Shown: positions 17,748-26,876, counted from the stretch's first letter. The stretch is DNA of 64,000 bases from CBDBBY01 sp965203215 (GCA_965203215.1 CBDBBY010000001.1:2294001-2358000), one strand, 5' to 3'. Numbers and translations: made by a program. The notes: generated by a model from the sequence alone, not told the origin.

Positions 17748-17892
17748 CGGACGAGAATCGCAAGCCCCCGCAAGGCTTGCAGGGGCTTGCGTTTCCCGGC
17801 GCCGCTGAAGGGCGGTGCCGGAGGCGGCGAGGATCCGGCGTCAGGCCTCATGATCGCGGCCCGACGCCATCGCCGTCGAATTCGGGCTGCGG

Positions 17893-19203
17893 TCAGACGC
17901 CTTTGCTGCCGGATTTCGCGAGCGGCGGAATGCCTGCCAAGCGCTTCACCATCTCTGGATCCTTGCGCAGCCCATTGCAAATCCCGACATTGTCGGCAAG
18001 CCGGCAGAACAGGTCGAGAAGCATTGCGTTCAACGGACGCTCCTTGGCCCATGCGTCGATTTGCCCGAGCCCGTGAACCACGGAGCTGTGATCGCGATCG
18101 CCCAATGCGGCCCCGATCTGCGCCACGGACTTGCTGGTCGTCGAACGCATGATATGGGCGGCGATATACCGCGCTCGCACCGCGCCGTTCGTGCGTGAAC
18201 TGGAGCGGATGACGTCAAACGAGCAAAGGCGGGTATTCTCCACAATCCGGGCGATGTCGTTGAACGAAGCCGAAGAGAGAACAGGGCGAAGCGCGGAGTG
18301 CTTCTTGTCGGTCGGCAAGAGATGGCCTTTTTTCCGAAGCATCGTGATGACATCCCATCGTGTCGGGGGACAGAACGGATGCCTTCTGGTCCTGATCGCC
18401 TCCCAGAGTTCCTTCAGATCCTCGAAGGCTTCATCCAGCGGCCTGCAGAGGAACCCATTGTTCCCGGCATGCCTGATCAAATCCTCTGAAGCCTTGAACT
18501 GAACATCAATGCAGTTCGACACAGTGAACATGAGCTTCAATTCGAACTCGTCCTGCGCAGCGTCGCCGGTGCGCCTCGCGGAGACATGCTGCAGGTAGTG
18601 CAGGAAATGCTTCGTCTCGCTCGGCCGGATCGTCTTGACCCTTCTGTCCTTCGGCGTGAACGACCGCTTGATGAAAGGGGTGTATCCGTAATCGGCCGGT
18701 TCGTCCGAAGTGATGATGATCCGCCCGATGCGGTCATCGATCTTCACGGCATTGGCGCCGTACTGTCCGAGCGCGGATGCAGCCGCCCAATAGGCATTCA
18801 GCGGAGTGTCGAACGGCAGCCAAAGCGTCAGCTTGTTCTCTCCGTGAGCGGAGATTCGCGGTTTGACGATCTCGCTCGACGGACGATCCAGGATCTGGAG
18901 GTGATCGACGGACTTGATGTTCGACTTGATTTTGGAATCAAGTTCCATGAATCGCCCTTCGGGATTTGCCGGCGCGGCCTCCCAAGCGGCGATCCTTCTC
19001 GTCTTGTCAACAACGTTTTGCTTGGATGCGTCCCAAACGAACGCTCGAATGCGTTTCTGCGAACTTGGTTTGCGGGGTTTCCTTCCGCTGGACTGGGTTG
19101 TGGTCATGTCGACTCCATTATTCGATGAGTTGGGATTGGAGGCGGAATCATTGGGTTGCGCCTCGCGGGGATCGTGGTTGCGTGCTTGTTCACCAGTTGT
19201 CAT
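17893..19203 (-). CDS. DnaA domain IV-containing protein, putative replication/partition factor of a mobile element
   Basis: The start is ATG 19203 with AAAGGAAACGAC in front; 436 aa. The N-terminal 60 residues are hydrophilic and basic (GRKPRKPSSQKRI). A middle region of unknown type follows (NKLTLWLPFDTPLNAYWAA, TMLRKKGHLLPTDKKHS). Residues about 326-385 match DnaA domain IV: VRARYIAAHIMRSTTSKSVA, then the DnaA-box-binding signature ALGDRDHSSVVHGLGQI. There is no AAA+ ATPase domain and no Walker motif, so this is not DnaA itself. Family knowledge says such proteins bind DnaA-box-like DNA. With a tyrosine recombinase 480 bp away it is probably an element-encoded initiator or regulator (inference). 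Confidence 0.7.
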   Translation of the reverse strand: MTTGEQARNHDPREAQPNDSASNPNSSNNGVDMTTTQSSGRKPRKPSSQKRIRAFVWDASKQNVVDKTRRIAAWEAAPANPEGRFMELDSKIKSNIKSVDHLQILDRPSSEIVKPRISAHGENKLTLWLPFDTPLNAYWAAASALGQYGANAVKIDDRIGRIIITSDEPADYGYTPFIKRSFTPKDRRVKTIRPSETKHFLHYLQHVSARRTGDAAQDEFELKLMFTVSNCIDVQFKASEDLIRHAGNNGFLCRPLDEAFEDLKELWEAIRTRRHPFCPPTRWDVITMLRKKGHLLPTDKKHSALRPVLSSASFNDIARIVENTRLCSFDVIRSSSRTNGAVRARYIAAHIMRSTTSKSVAQIGAALGDRDHSSVVHGLGQIDAWAKERPLNAMLLDLFCRLADNVGICNGLRKDPEMVKRLAGIPPLAKSGSKGV

Positions 19204-19609
19204 GTCGTTTCCTTTCGGTTTGCTGAACAAGGTGTGGGTTTCCGTTCCGGGTTGAGCGCCCATGGCGTCGTTTCCGGAGCGGAAGGGTTATGCCGCCAAG
19301 CGAAAAGACTCGCTTGGCGGCGCGATCGAGCGCATGACGACGACGGGTCGCTGCGCAACTCGGAGATCCGGCTCTCGAATCCGCGGAATTCGCGGAGCTG
19401 GATTTCGCGACTGGAATGATGTGCTCGGATGGATGCTCGCGCATGATTTCCGCCCAACATGGTCCTGCGGACGCTCCCGCCGGCCCATCAAGCGCAAGAG
19501 CGGCGCGTCGCGGCCATCGACTTGCTTCGAACGAGTTCAGCCGGCAGAGAGCGCTTGGCGCGAGTTCAAGAGCGCGCGCCGCTTCCGCGGCGCCGGTTGG
19601 GAATTCCAT
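19190..19609 (-). CDS. Uncertain small ORF between DnaA-like gene and integrase
   Basis: A 139-codon minus frame overlaps the DnaA-like start by 14 nt (MEFPTGAAEAARALELAPSA, SSSANSADSRAGSPSCAATR, ending TERKRHDNW). A plus-strand frame (19262-19765) covers the same DNA and neither has a clear ribosome-binding site or recognisable domain. The position and orientation suit a small operon gene, but the composition does not discriminate. It may be non-coding. Confidence 0.2.
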   Translation of the reverse strand: MEFPTGAAEAARALELAPSALCRLNSFEASRWPRRAALALDGPAGASAGPCWAEIMREHPSEHIIPVAKSSSANSADSRAGSPSCAATRRRHALDRAAKRVFSLGGITLPLRKRRHGRSTRNGNPHLVQQTERKRHDNW

Positions 19610-19679
19610 GTGACCGAAACCTTAAGGCGAGAGGAAAAGGAGGGTGGCGGGGACTGTATCGGGCTGGCTGAAAGTCATC

Positions 19680-21086
19680 TCACCGGAACTCCGGTTCCGG
19701 AAGCAATTCCGGATCCGGCGTCGGCTCCACTTTCAACGCCGCGCGCAACGACCAAGCCCTCCTGATTGCTTCCGCGCTTGCGGGATCCGCTTTCGGCATC
19801 CAGCGCGCACTTCCGGAGCTCCTGCTCCTGCGAACATGCTTGCCGCCGTACCCGAGCATTGTCCTGCGCGACGTGTGGCCCGAAAGCGCAGCGATTTCGT
19901 GAGGCGGAAGCATGCGGCGGGCGGTATCGACGAAGGCGTGCCTCAATGTGTGGAGCGTGACCGCTTGCTCCCTTCCCGGATCGGCTTTGCGAGAGGCCGC
20001 CCCCAAATGCTTCGTGCATCGCGCGGCGATGCCTTCCGCGCGGGCTCGCGGAATTTTCAGCCGGCTGAGCATCGACGCGAAGGTGAGCGCCGCTGCGTCG
20101 CGCTGATCGATTTCATCCAAAATCTGGAATCTTAAAGCATTGTAGATCAACGGCGACGAATTCGCGGTCTTCAGCGTTCGGATTCCGAAAATCAAGGAAC
20201 CCCGCCCGCTGTGTCTGAAGTCGTTGCGTGCGATTTCAAGGTCGGCGCCATGAAGGCGCCCGCCTTCGTGCGCCGATCTTGGGTCGTCGAGAATTCTCCT
20301 CAGCTCTCGCGGGGACAAATTCCCGTCAGGATCGGCCGTAAGCAGGCGGCACTGGAACGCTTCAAGAGCGCGCATTCCCGTAAGCCAGATTGAGCGAGCC
20401 AGCAGCCTCGCAACCCCTCCCGATTTCGTTCTCCCGCCTTCGCGCAATGAGTCCAGCGCCGCCTTTTCGGCGCCCGCAGGCAGTTGATCGAGCATTCTTT
20501 CGAAATCGGACTCGCTGATCGGCGTCCAGCCGATCTTGGGCGAGCGTCTGGCGGGTTTCGCTTTCCGTCCCGAGAGGCGCTCGACCAAGGCATTTTTTTG
20601 CCCGGGGCTGTTTGGGAAGCGTCCGGACTTGATCGCTTCTTCGACCAATGCCGGCAATTCGGCGCGACCGCGCGAGCGGAATTTCTTGTAGGTTGTCCGC
20701 CTGACGCGGCTGGCGAACGAGTTGAAGCCGTCCCAATCTTCAAAGCGAAACCAAAAGGGCAGATCGACGTTTTTCGGCGCCAGCTGAAACGGCATCATGA
20801 TGTAGCCCGCTTCATCGTACGCGGCCTGCAGCATGCGGACCTTCCTGATCAGATCGCGCATTGCGGACAATTCCTTGACTCCGGTGGAAGTTTCGAGAAC
20901 CGCCGTTCGAATGGCCAGTTGGCGGTCCACTTCCAGCAATCCCGGCTCGCGGTTTGTGGAAACGCAGCGGTCAGTCGCAGTTCTGAATACCCTTCGAACG
21001 GACGCAGAATAGGTTCCGCTTAGGCTCACTGCATGGACCGTCACGGCGGGCGTGCCGACCAACGGCAAAAACTCGAATTCAGGCAT
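19680..21086 (-). CDS. Tyrosine recombinase / integrase
   Basis: The start is ATG 21086 (MPEFEFLPLVGTPAVTVHAV) with AAGGA eight or so bases upstream; 468 aa. The catalytic residues are visible in order: R239 in TGMRALEA, H-x-x-R-H at 379-383 (HTLRHAF), H404 in LSGHTSRRT and the nucleophile Y413 in LGYGGKH. A SAM-like core-binding region precedes them. It is larger than phage lambda-type integrases, like those of ICEs and genomic islands. It is in line with the DnaA-like gene and is followed upstream by an AT-rich segment where an attachment site or origin could lie. Confidence 0.85.
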   Translation of the reverse strand: MPEFEFLPLVGTPAVTVHAVSLSGTYSASVRRVFRTATDRCVSTNREPGLLEVDRQLAIRTAVLETSTGVKELSAMRDLIRKVRMLQAAYDEAGYIMMPFQLAPKNVDLPFWFRFEDWDGFNSFASRVRRTTYKKFRSRGRAELPALVEEAIKSGRFPNSPGQKNALVERLSGRKAKPARRSPKIGWTPISESDFERMLDQLPAGAEKAALDSLREGGRTKSGGVARLLARSIWLTGMRALEAFQCRLLTADPDGNLSPRELRRILDDPRSAHEGGRLHGADLEIARNDFRHSGRGSLIFGIRTLKTANSSPLIYNALRFQILDEIDQRDAAALTFASMLSRLKIPRARAEGIAARCTKHLGAASRKADPGREQAVTLHTLRHAFVDTARRMLPPHEIAALSGHTSRRTMLGYGGKHVRRSRSSGSARWMPKADPASAEAIRRAWSLRAALKVEPTPDPELLPEPEFR

Positions 21087-21344
21087 TTGAACTTTTCCTT
21101 GCGGAGCCATAGAGTTCAAAATCGGGCGAGGCCGATTCGGCGAACCTTCCCAGGAGTTCGTCTTGCTGACGCCGTGACGAAGCAATCCGGTTGGACGGGT
21201 CGAACAGGGGCGCGCCGTTCGACAGAAATTTTGCTGGCCGCCGTTCCGCAGGAATCGCAATTTGCATTGCTTTCTGAGGACGAATTTTTGGCCGGAACTG
21301 AATTCATCGCTTCCTCGATGCCCTTTGGCTTTCGTAAAACCCGT

Positions 21345-21545
21345 AGGCGACGATTTTGAGATTATCCATAGCCAATTGAAAATATTTTGTTGATTGTTAA
21401 GGCTATTGTTTCAAGCGCCGAATCAGAGTAAGGGGAAAAAGATAAATCTGTTTATTTTCAATAAATTATGATAATTCCTTACGTTATTCTATTCGGAAAT
21501 TTGACTTATTGAAAATACAAAATGAAGCCGCATAATTTTCTTGTT
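21345..21545. other. AT-rich non-coding segment upstream of integrase; candidate origin or attachment region
   Basis: Base composition drops sharply here (by eye about 30-35% GC against about 58% around it) and no frame is convincing. It contains TTATCCATA at 21362-21370, one mismatch from the DnaA box TTATCCACA, followed by an A/T-only-rich stretch (TTTATTTTCAATAAATTATG). With a DnaA-domain-IV protein and an integrase encoded alongside, it could be an origin, an att site or the integrase promoter. The choice cannot be made from sequence alone. Confidence 0.35.
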
Positions 21546-21819
21546 TGGACCAGAATGCATCCTTGCAGGCTGAAATCCCCGGCCCTTTTGGCTGCTTTTT
21601 TCTGCAATTCAGGCCGTTCGATTCGTTGCGGAACTCGAAAGCGGTCTCGTTGGAACAAGTCGCGAATCTGAAGATCAGAGAAGCCTTCGGGTTCGGCCTT
21701 TGCACAAAACCCAAGAACTCAGCGGGCTAGAACGGTTTTCGATTAGGTGGAATCGTACGATTCAGGGATTCCCTCGCCTGTTCCGATGTGGTTGATGTCG
21801 GTCGTTTCAGGACGGAGGA

Positions 21820-22013
21820 CGGGATGGATGCCGAGACCCTGTTCCGACGATCTGCGGATGCGAGCGGGCAAGAAAGTGTCGGCGGGCAAGAGCCGCCGGA
21901 GCATTGAGAAGCAGTTCCGCGTGGCCGCTTCGACTGTCATCGAACGGTTCCAGCGATATTCGGACAAAGAAAAATCTCGTGTCGCAGGGGGCGTCCGCAC
22001 ACGAAGGCCCTAG
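21820..22013 (+). pseudogene. IS630-family transposase, N-terminal HTH fragment
   Basis: The plus frame contains DDLRMRAGKKVSAGKSRRSI, then EKQFRVAASTVIERFQRYSD, the N-terminal helix-turn-helix of IS630 transposases (LR-RV, G-S-R-R-x-x-A-x-x-F-x-V-x-x-S-x-V). It breaks off at about 22010. The remaining two thirds are absent. Its 5' flank resembles that of the IS630 relic at 38.5 kb. Confidence 0.65.
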
Positions 22014-22091
22014 TGTCACCCCGCCAATAGAATGATCCAATCACGTAAGGCTTTCTGCATTTTATTGCGTCCCATGATAGAATCTTTGCCC

Positions 22092-22385
22092 TTAAGAGTT
22101 GGCATTGAGTCTCGGCGTGAGAGTTACGCCAACCGCGCTCAATACCTTAAGAATCGTATCCAGCTTGGGGTCGCCGTTTGCACTCAGCGCACGGTAAAGG
22201 CTTTCCCGAGAAAGCCCCGATTGATCGGCAACCCTTTTCATGCCCTCCGCTTTCGCAACGTCGCCAAGTGCTGCCGCGACGAGCGCGGCGTCATTCGTCT
22301 CGAATGCAGCTTCGAGGTAAGCTTCAATAGCTTCGGGGCTGTCGAGATAGTCAGCCGTTTCATATTTCGTAGTCTTGATGCTCAT
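22092..22385 (-). CDS. HigA-type addiction-module antidote protein
   Basis: This 97-aa protein (MSIKTTKYETADYLDSPEAI) matches the short XRE-like antidote family found with RelE/HigB-like toxins: AYLEAAFETNDAALVAAALG, then VADQSGLSRESLYRALSANG forming the helix-turn-helix. It neutralises the toxin and represses the operon. The start overlaps the 3' end of the toxin gene by 26 nt, toxin first, as is usual for this family. It is intact whereas its toxin is frameshifted. Confidence 0.85.
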   Translation of the reverse strand: MSIKTTKYETADYLDSPEAIEAYLEAAFETNDAALVAAALGDVAKAEGMKRVADQSGLSRESLYRALSANGDPKLDTILKVLSAVGVTLTPRLNANS

Positions 22386-22682
22386 TGATCGACTCCAGCT
22401 CTCCAGCCATTGCTCCGGCAGCCCTGATGTCCGCTTGCTGCGAGGATTTGTCGCCCGCGCAAAGCAGAACGATCAGAACTTTGCCTCGGGACACAAAATA
22501 AACGCGATATCCTTTGCATTCCCGGATGCACAGTTCACTCACTCCCTCGCCAACCGGCTTGCATCACCGGGATTTCCAAGGCTGAGGCGTCCTATGCGGA
22601 CCTCAATCCTGACCTTGGCCCGCCTGTCCTTCAGGCTTTTCATCCATTTGTCGAACAAGACGGTCTTGCGAATTTCCATCAT
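22360..22682 (-). pseudogene. RelE/HigB-type toxin, one-base frameshift
   Basis: It starts MMEIRKTVLFDKWMKSLKDR at 22682 and reads RRAKVRIEVRIGRLSLGNPG, the N-terminus of HigB-type killer proteins (about 100 aa). After NPGDA the frame runs to a stop. One frame over, KPVGEGVSELCIRECKGYRV and YFVSRGKVLIVLLCAGDKSS follow, as expected. The break is a single-base loss near 22558 (GATG-CAAGCCG). The catalytic C-terminal region is intact but cannot be translated from the native start. Confidence 0.75.
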
Positions 22683-22717
22683 ATTTGAGTGTAGCTCACA
22701 AGCTACTGTTTGGGTTT

Positions 22718-22810
22718 GGGCTCAGCATTTTTGCGACTGTTCGGGGTCCGATTCGTCTGCGTCCGAGGACGGTTTACAGGATTGGGCCGTTTTGTTTTCC
22801 AGCGTTCCGG
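22718..22810 (+). repeat. ~95-bp dispersed repeat R, copy A
   Basis: It shares with copies B, C and D the blocks TTCAGCA/CTCAGCA, CGGGGTCCGATTCG, CTGCGTCC, GGATT(T/G)GG and TTGTTTTCC. It lies just upstream of the HigB-type toxin gene. Confidence 0.75.
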
Positions 22811-23212
22811 TTGTGCGTTCCCGCGCGTCTATCAGCCGCCGGAGAACGGTTTTTCCACAAAGATCTGTCAGCTCGCCGTCATGACATCGACTCGAATTTC
22901 ATTGTCCGCCTTATAACCTGCTCCCGGCAGCAAGAATTCAATGAAGCGAGTTGAAGAGCCGGAGCGCATCGAAATCGCAAAAGGGACTCGGAGCGCTTGC
23001 GCGCTCGGTCGAGCAAGACACCGGAATGAGCCTTTCCTTCAAGCGGGCATCCGGTCGGTGCAGCCATGAAATTGGGGGCTTGGTCGGCTTCGCCGAGTCT
23101 GATCATCGACCTCCCTCATAATGAAGCATGCGCTGTGGGATCAGCTCCGGAACGGATGCATCCGGCCGAACAAAATCAGCGTGGCCCGGGATGCGCATTG
23201 AGCTGGCCCGAA

Positions 23213-24391
23213 ATGGGCCGGATGCCGGGCGCGCTGGGCGACGGCCGCGCCGCCGCGGCGTATTTGCGGAAATTTCTGGCCAATTGCGCCGAGCGCGGGG
23301 TTTCGGACATAACTCTTCAAACTGACCGCGTGCCTCGCGTCGAAATCGAAGGGCGGCTCTATCGCTGCGGCGATCAGCCGTGGCTGCCGTCCGAAGTCGC
23401 GGCCGCGCTGGCGGAATTGTACCGCGGCCCCCACGCGCTTGCGCAGATAAATGGCCGCAAGGTGCTGGATTTCTCATATGAGCTGCCGACCGAGTTCGGC
23501 GGCAGGCAACGGTTCCGAGTCAATGGAACCGGCATTGAAGGAATGGATTCAGCGGGAATCGAAATCACGATCCGCATTCTGCCAGCGACGACGCCCGACG
23601 CGGGATTCGCGAAGCTCTCCGGAAGGGAAATCGCCGAAATGGCGCCGAGGAGCGGACTCGTGGTGATTGCCGGCGCCACCGGGAGCGGCAAATCCTCGAC
23701 TATGGCGGCTTTGATCCGACATCATCTGGAGCGCGCGGAACAGCCGGTCAAAATCGTCGATATTCAAGCCCCGATAGAATTCACTTATCGCGATGTGTCA
23801 TTCTCCGAATCGGGTTCGGCGTCGCTGATCGGCCAATCGGAAGTGGGGCGTCATGTCCCCGATTTCCAATCGGGCATTCGTTCCGCTCTTCGCAGAAAGC
23901 CGCACATAATTTCCGTCGGGGAGTCCCGCGACCTGGAGACGGTCGGCGCATCCCTTGAAGCTGCGCTGACCGGGCATCTCGTGTATACGACGGTTCATGC
24001 CGGCTCCGTGACGGAATGCGTGAGAAGACTGATTTCCGTCTTTCCGGCGCAAGAGCGTGAACAGAGGGCATGCGATCTCGCGGCATCGCTGCGGTTTGTT
24101 CTCGTGCAGCATCTTCTTCCCCTGAAATGTCGCAAGGGCCGGGTGCCTGTCAGGGAGTACGTTTCGTTCGGCCCGACCCTTCGGTCCTTGATGCTGAGGG
24201 ATTCGTCGTCTCGCTGGCCGGCGTTGATCGAAGACGTCTTGCGCGGAGCGGATCACGACGGGCTCACGGCAATCTTCAGGAAGACCTTCAAGCAATCTGC
24301 AGGAGCGCTTGTTTCAGCGGGGCTGGTCGATCTGGAAGAGGCGATTCATTTTCTGGAGCAGTCTCCGCAAGAGAGGTGGGACGCGCGTTGA
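23213..24391 (+). CDS. DotB/TraJ-type secretion ATPase (type IVB / IncI-like)
   Basis: I chose ATG 23213 (MGRMPGALGDGRAAAAYLRK; ATG 23222 is an alternative), giving 392 aa. The N-terminal domain has RGVSDITLQTDRVPRVEIEG, as in DotB and PilT. Walker A is GATGSGKS at about 154-161, Walker B and the His box are HIISVGESRDLETVG then ALTGHLVYTTVHAGS. DotB is the cytoplasmic AAA ATPase of Dot/Icm and of IncI conjugation (TraJ). The next gene, overlapping by 4 nt, is IcmT-like, which separates this from type IV pilus PilT. Confidence 0.8.
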   Translation: MGRMPGALGDGRAAAAYLRKFLANCAERGVSDITLQTDRVPRVEIEGRLYRCGDQPWLPSEVAAALAELYRGPHALAQINGRKVLDFSYELPTEFGGRQRFRVNGTGIEGMDSAGIEITIRILPATTPDAGFAKLSGREIAEMAPRSGLVVIAGATGSGKSSTMAALIRHHLERAEQPVKIVDIQAPIEFTYRDVSFSESGSASLIGQSEVGRHVPDFQSGIRSALRRKPHIISVGESRDLETVGASLEAALTGHLVYTTVHAGSVTECVRRLISVFPAQEREQRACDLAASLRFVLVQHLLPLKCRKGRVPVREYVSFGPTLRSLMLRDSSSRWPALIEDVLRGADHDGLTAIFRKTFKQSAGALVSAGLVDLEEAIHFLEQSPQERWDAR

Positions 24392-24699
24392 AGATCGGCG
24401 AAACGAACTGCTGGCGCGAAGCCCAGCGTCCCGCGAAATTCATGTTTCTCGACGCCAGGATCGTGCTGTTCGCGGCGTTGGCGCTGCTGCATTTTCGGAT
24501 CTGGACGCTTGCGTTGCTGGGTGCCGCCGCGGCCATTCTGTTCATATTGGAACGAAAGAAAATCGATCCCTCCAGCTTGCCGCGCATGGTCGGCAGCTGC
24601 CTCGGTGGACCCGAAGTTCGAGCGAGACCGCCCGCTGAAGAAAGACGAAGCGTGGATTACGCCTTTGAACTGAATGATCGCAACCTGCGGAAATCTTGA
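24388..24699 (+). CDS. IcmT/TraK-like type IVB secretion membrane protein
   Basis: It starts at a TTG overlapping the DotB-like stop (TTGA), giving 103 aa. The sequence NCWREAQRPAKFMFLDARIV then LHFRIWTLALLGAAAAILF and ILERKKIDPSSLPRM matches IcmT: the [R]-PA-[K/R]-F-x-FLDAR block, two transmembrane helices separated by H-[I/F]-R-x-W-T, and the ILER motif. IcmT is a small inner-membrane component of the Dot/Icm and IncI translocons. The dotB-icmT adjacency is a known gene order, so this is the stump of an MPF-I conjugation system. Confidence 0.8.
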   Translation: MKIGETNCWREAQRPAKFMFLDARIVLFAALALLHFRIWTLALLGAAAAILFILERKKIDPSSLPRMVGSCLGGPEVRARPPAEERRSVDYAFELNDRNLRKS

Positions 24700-24705
24700 C
24701 GAAAC

Positions 24706-25089
24706 ATGATCTGCGCAAACATCCTCGCTCCACTCGCCGAACTCTCGACCGTCGCTCTGAACGACGTCTTCCCCGGCGGCTCCGAAAGCATCCAGCCGGT
24801 CAAGGCATCGACACCCGGACAGCGGAAAGCACTCGATCTCCTCGGCGCCGTTCCGGCGAACATGTTCCCGTCAGCCGGCTGGCGGAAACCTGCAAACCGC
24901 TTCGATGCGACGGGACATTCACGTTCTTGCGCCGTGAAATGCAGGCTGGTCGAGGACGTCTCCGAGGCAAGACTTGCGGCGCTGACAAAATCCGCTATGG
25001 AACAGCCGCAAGCATGGCAGGGAGCAGGAGTGCCGTCCGCAGGCGGCGCGGGTCAGGATACGCCGCTCGGCGCTTCCTTCAGGATGTAG
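24706..25089 (+). CDS. Hypothetical protein after IcmT-like gene, probably truncated
   Basis: It begins 6 nt after the IcmT-like stop: MICANILAPLAELSTVALND, then VKASTPGQRKALDLLGAVPA and NMFPSAGWRKP, 127 aa. The spacing suggests it belongs to the same operon, and its first 70 residues look protein-like. I do not recognise it as a known Dot/Icm or Tra component. Its last third overlaps the 3' end of the convergent GH3 gene, so the native gene was probably cut off here, ending the conjugation remnant. Confidence 0.4.
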   Translation: MICANILAPLAELSTVALNDVFPGGSESIQPVKASTPGQRKALDLLGAVPANMFPSAGWRKPANRFDATGHSRSCAVKCRLVEDVSEARLAALTKSAMEQPQAWQGAGVPSAGGAGQDTPLGASFRM

Positions 25090-26630
25090 CGCTCTTTGGC
25101 CGGCGGGCGGTTGCGCCATTCCCACATCGCATGATCGTCCGGAACCACGTAGGATTCGATGTCGCCCAGAAGGCCGTTGTTGCGCTCGTGAGCGTACATC
25201 CTCGAAATCTTCCGCAACGCATTGTCCAGCGCCTCCACGTCCAGAGATTGCCCGGAGCTTTCCCGGAGGTAGACGGCGACCGAGGCGCCGGACGGACTCG
25301 GCCCCGCGAGCAGATCCTCATGCCCTCGGTAGCCCAGATCCAGCAGGATGGATACCAGATCGTTTTCCGGGATGACGGTCGATGTCACCTTCAGGACGAA
25401 CGCCGATTTGCAGCAGAACACAATTCGCGGGGCGCGATGGTAATGTCCCGTGCACTGCACGATGTCGTGCAGCCGGTAGCGCGCGAGGCCGCTCAATGTG
25501 GTAAGGAATATCTCGTAGCGTTGGCCCTTTTCGGCTTTCCACGACGGGATCAGGTTGTCGGGCTCCGCCTCCGCATCTTCGGGCAGCAGTTCGACGATGT
25601 TCGCGCCCGGGTGCAGCGGATGCCCGTCCTTCCCGTCGTGCAGCGGAACATTCAACAATCCTTCGACGCAGCCGTAAGGCGTGTCGAGAAGAGGGGCTTT
25701 CCCGAGATGGGGCAGCAGTTTGGGAACCTGTAGCGCCGCGCTCGCGGTCGTCCAGCACATTGCGGCGGCCAGACCGGGCCACACGTCGGTCAGGGTCGGC
25801 GTTCCGCGGCCGAAGACTTCATGCAGGTGCCGGAGCCGCCGCCGTCCGATTTCCACCGGCGGCAAGGGGGCCGGAGGCTGGGCGCGACCTTCCAAGTACG
25901 GCCAGTAGCTTTCGATGTCGGCCAGCAGCCTTTCGAAGAAGAGCGTGACCCAGCCGGCGGTCAATGACCGCGCCATGCTGACATCCCTTGTCAGCGCGTA
26001 CAGCGGAGCCCAATCGCGGAACAGCCCGGATTCGGTCTGTTCGTAGACCTCCCACGGGATGACATGCATCATCCGGTGCGCGCGCGGAGAAAGGAAGCGC
26101 TGGTAGTAGCTCGTGGCGGAGCCGACCGGAATGCCCGTCGGCGATGGCGGACGGCTGCCCACGTGCGAAAACGTCAGCATGGGCTTGAAGGGAATGTGCG
26201 GCCGGACAACGGACAGCCGGTGCATCGCGGCCTCGTAGGCGCCCGCCACGATGTGCCCCTGCCGCGCACTCGTCGCGACGTACGGAAAATACTTGAACTT
26301 GCCTCCGGTCGTTCCGCTGGTGGACGCCCAGTACTTCACCGGAGAGGCGGTGGTCGGCGAATGGCCCTTTTCGAAAGCGGCTTCGAATTCCGGCCGGTAA
26401 TCCTCGTATTCGGTGATCGGGAGCTTCTCGAGCGGCGGCGGAGCGCCGGAGCCGCAATGCTTCTTCCAGAAAGGAGATCCCGCGCACTCTGAAACGATTT
26501 CCGACCAAAGGTTCTTCTGAGCCTGCTCCGGGTCGAGGGCGGCAGCCTCAAAAGCTTGCCATGATCCGCGCATCGCGAGGCGCAGTATCGCGGACATGCC
26601 GGAATATGGCAGGAAGCTGGTCAAGCGCAT
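25053..26630 (-). CDS. GH3-family acyl-adenylating enzyme
   Basis: This 525-aa protein begins MRLTSFLPYSGMSAILRLAM, with AGGAGG 11 nt upstream of the ATG. GH3 hallmarks are the ATP-binding loop STSGTTG at about residues 103-109, the FLSPRAHRMMHVIPWE region, GCVEGLLNVPL, the adenylation motif ARYRLHDIVQCTGHY and a C-terminal lid (YVVPDDHAMWEW). Plant GH3 enzymes conjugate acyl groups to amino acids through an acyl-adenylate. Bacterial members are mostly uncharacterised. The gene downstream of the acyltransferase-3 gene lies in the same orientation but about 415 bp away, with two repeat elements between. Substrate unknown. Confidence 0.85.
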   Translation of the reverse strand: MRLTSFLPYSGMSAILRLAMRGSWQAFEAAALDPEQAQKNLWSEIVSECAGSPFWKKHCGSGAPPPLEKLPITEYEDYRPEFEAAFEKGHSPTTASPVKYWASTSGTTGGKFKYFPYVATSARQGHIVAGAYEAAMHRLSVVRPHIPFKPMLTFSHVGSRPPSPTGIPVGSATSYYQRFLSPRAHRMMHVIPWEVYEQTESGLFRDWAPLYALTRDVSMARSLTAGWVTLFFERLLADIESYWPYLEGRAQPPAPLPPVEIGRRRLRHLHEVFGRGTPTLTDVWPGLAAAMCWTTASAALQVPKLLPHLGKAPLLDTPYGCVEGLLNVPLHDGKDGHPLHPGANIVELLPEDAEAEPDNLIPSWKAEKGQRYEIFLTTLSGLARYRLHDIVQCTGHYHRAPRIVFCCKSAFVLKVTSTVIPENDLVSILLDLGYRGHEDLLAGPSPSGASVAVYLRESSGQSLDVEALDNALRKISRMYAHERNNGLLGDIESYVVPDDHAMWEWRNRPPAKERYILKEAPSGVS

Positions 26631-26770
26631 CCTCTATTGAACCTCCTGTTGAACCCTTGTCGCGAACGGCAAGCCGGGCGCAGCGACCGCCGGCGCGCAT
26701 CCGATTGCGCCCGCCGTTCCAATGCGGGTGAAAATACAGAGGCATGTGGCATCCGGTCAACGTCATGTAC

Positions 26771-26866
26771 GGGTTCAGCATTCTTGCGACGGTTCGGGGT
26801 CCGATTCGCTGCGTCCTGAGATGGTTTATAGGATTTGATCGGGTTGTTTTCCGGCGTCTTGGTTTT
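26771..26866 (+). repeat. ~95-bp dispersed repeat R, copy B
   Basis: It shares GTTCAGCATTCTTGCGACGG, TTCGGGGTCCGATTCG and TTGTTTTCCGGCGT with the other copies. It is immediately followed by a MITE-like ISKra4 derivative. Confidence 0.75.
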
Positions 26867-26876
26867 TTGGGGGGAG

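Noticed and set aside
23213..24391. Assignment of the secretion ATPase to type IV pilus PilT
   Set aside because: The downstream overlapping gene is IcmT-like and no pilus genes are present; DotB/TraJ fits better.
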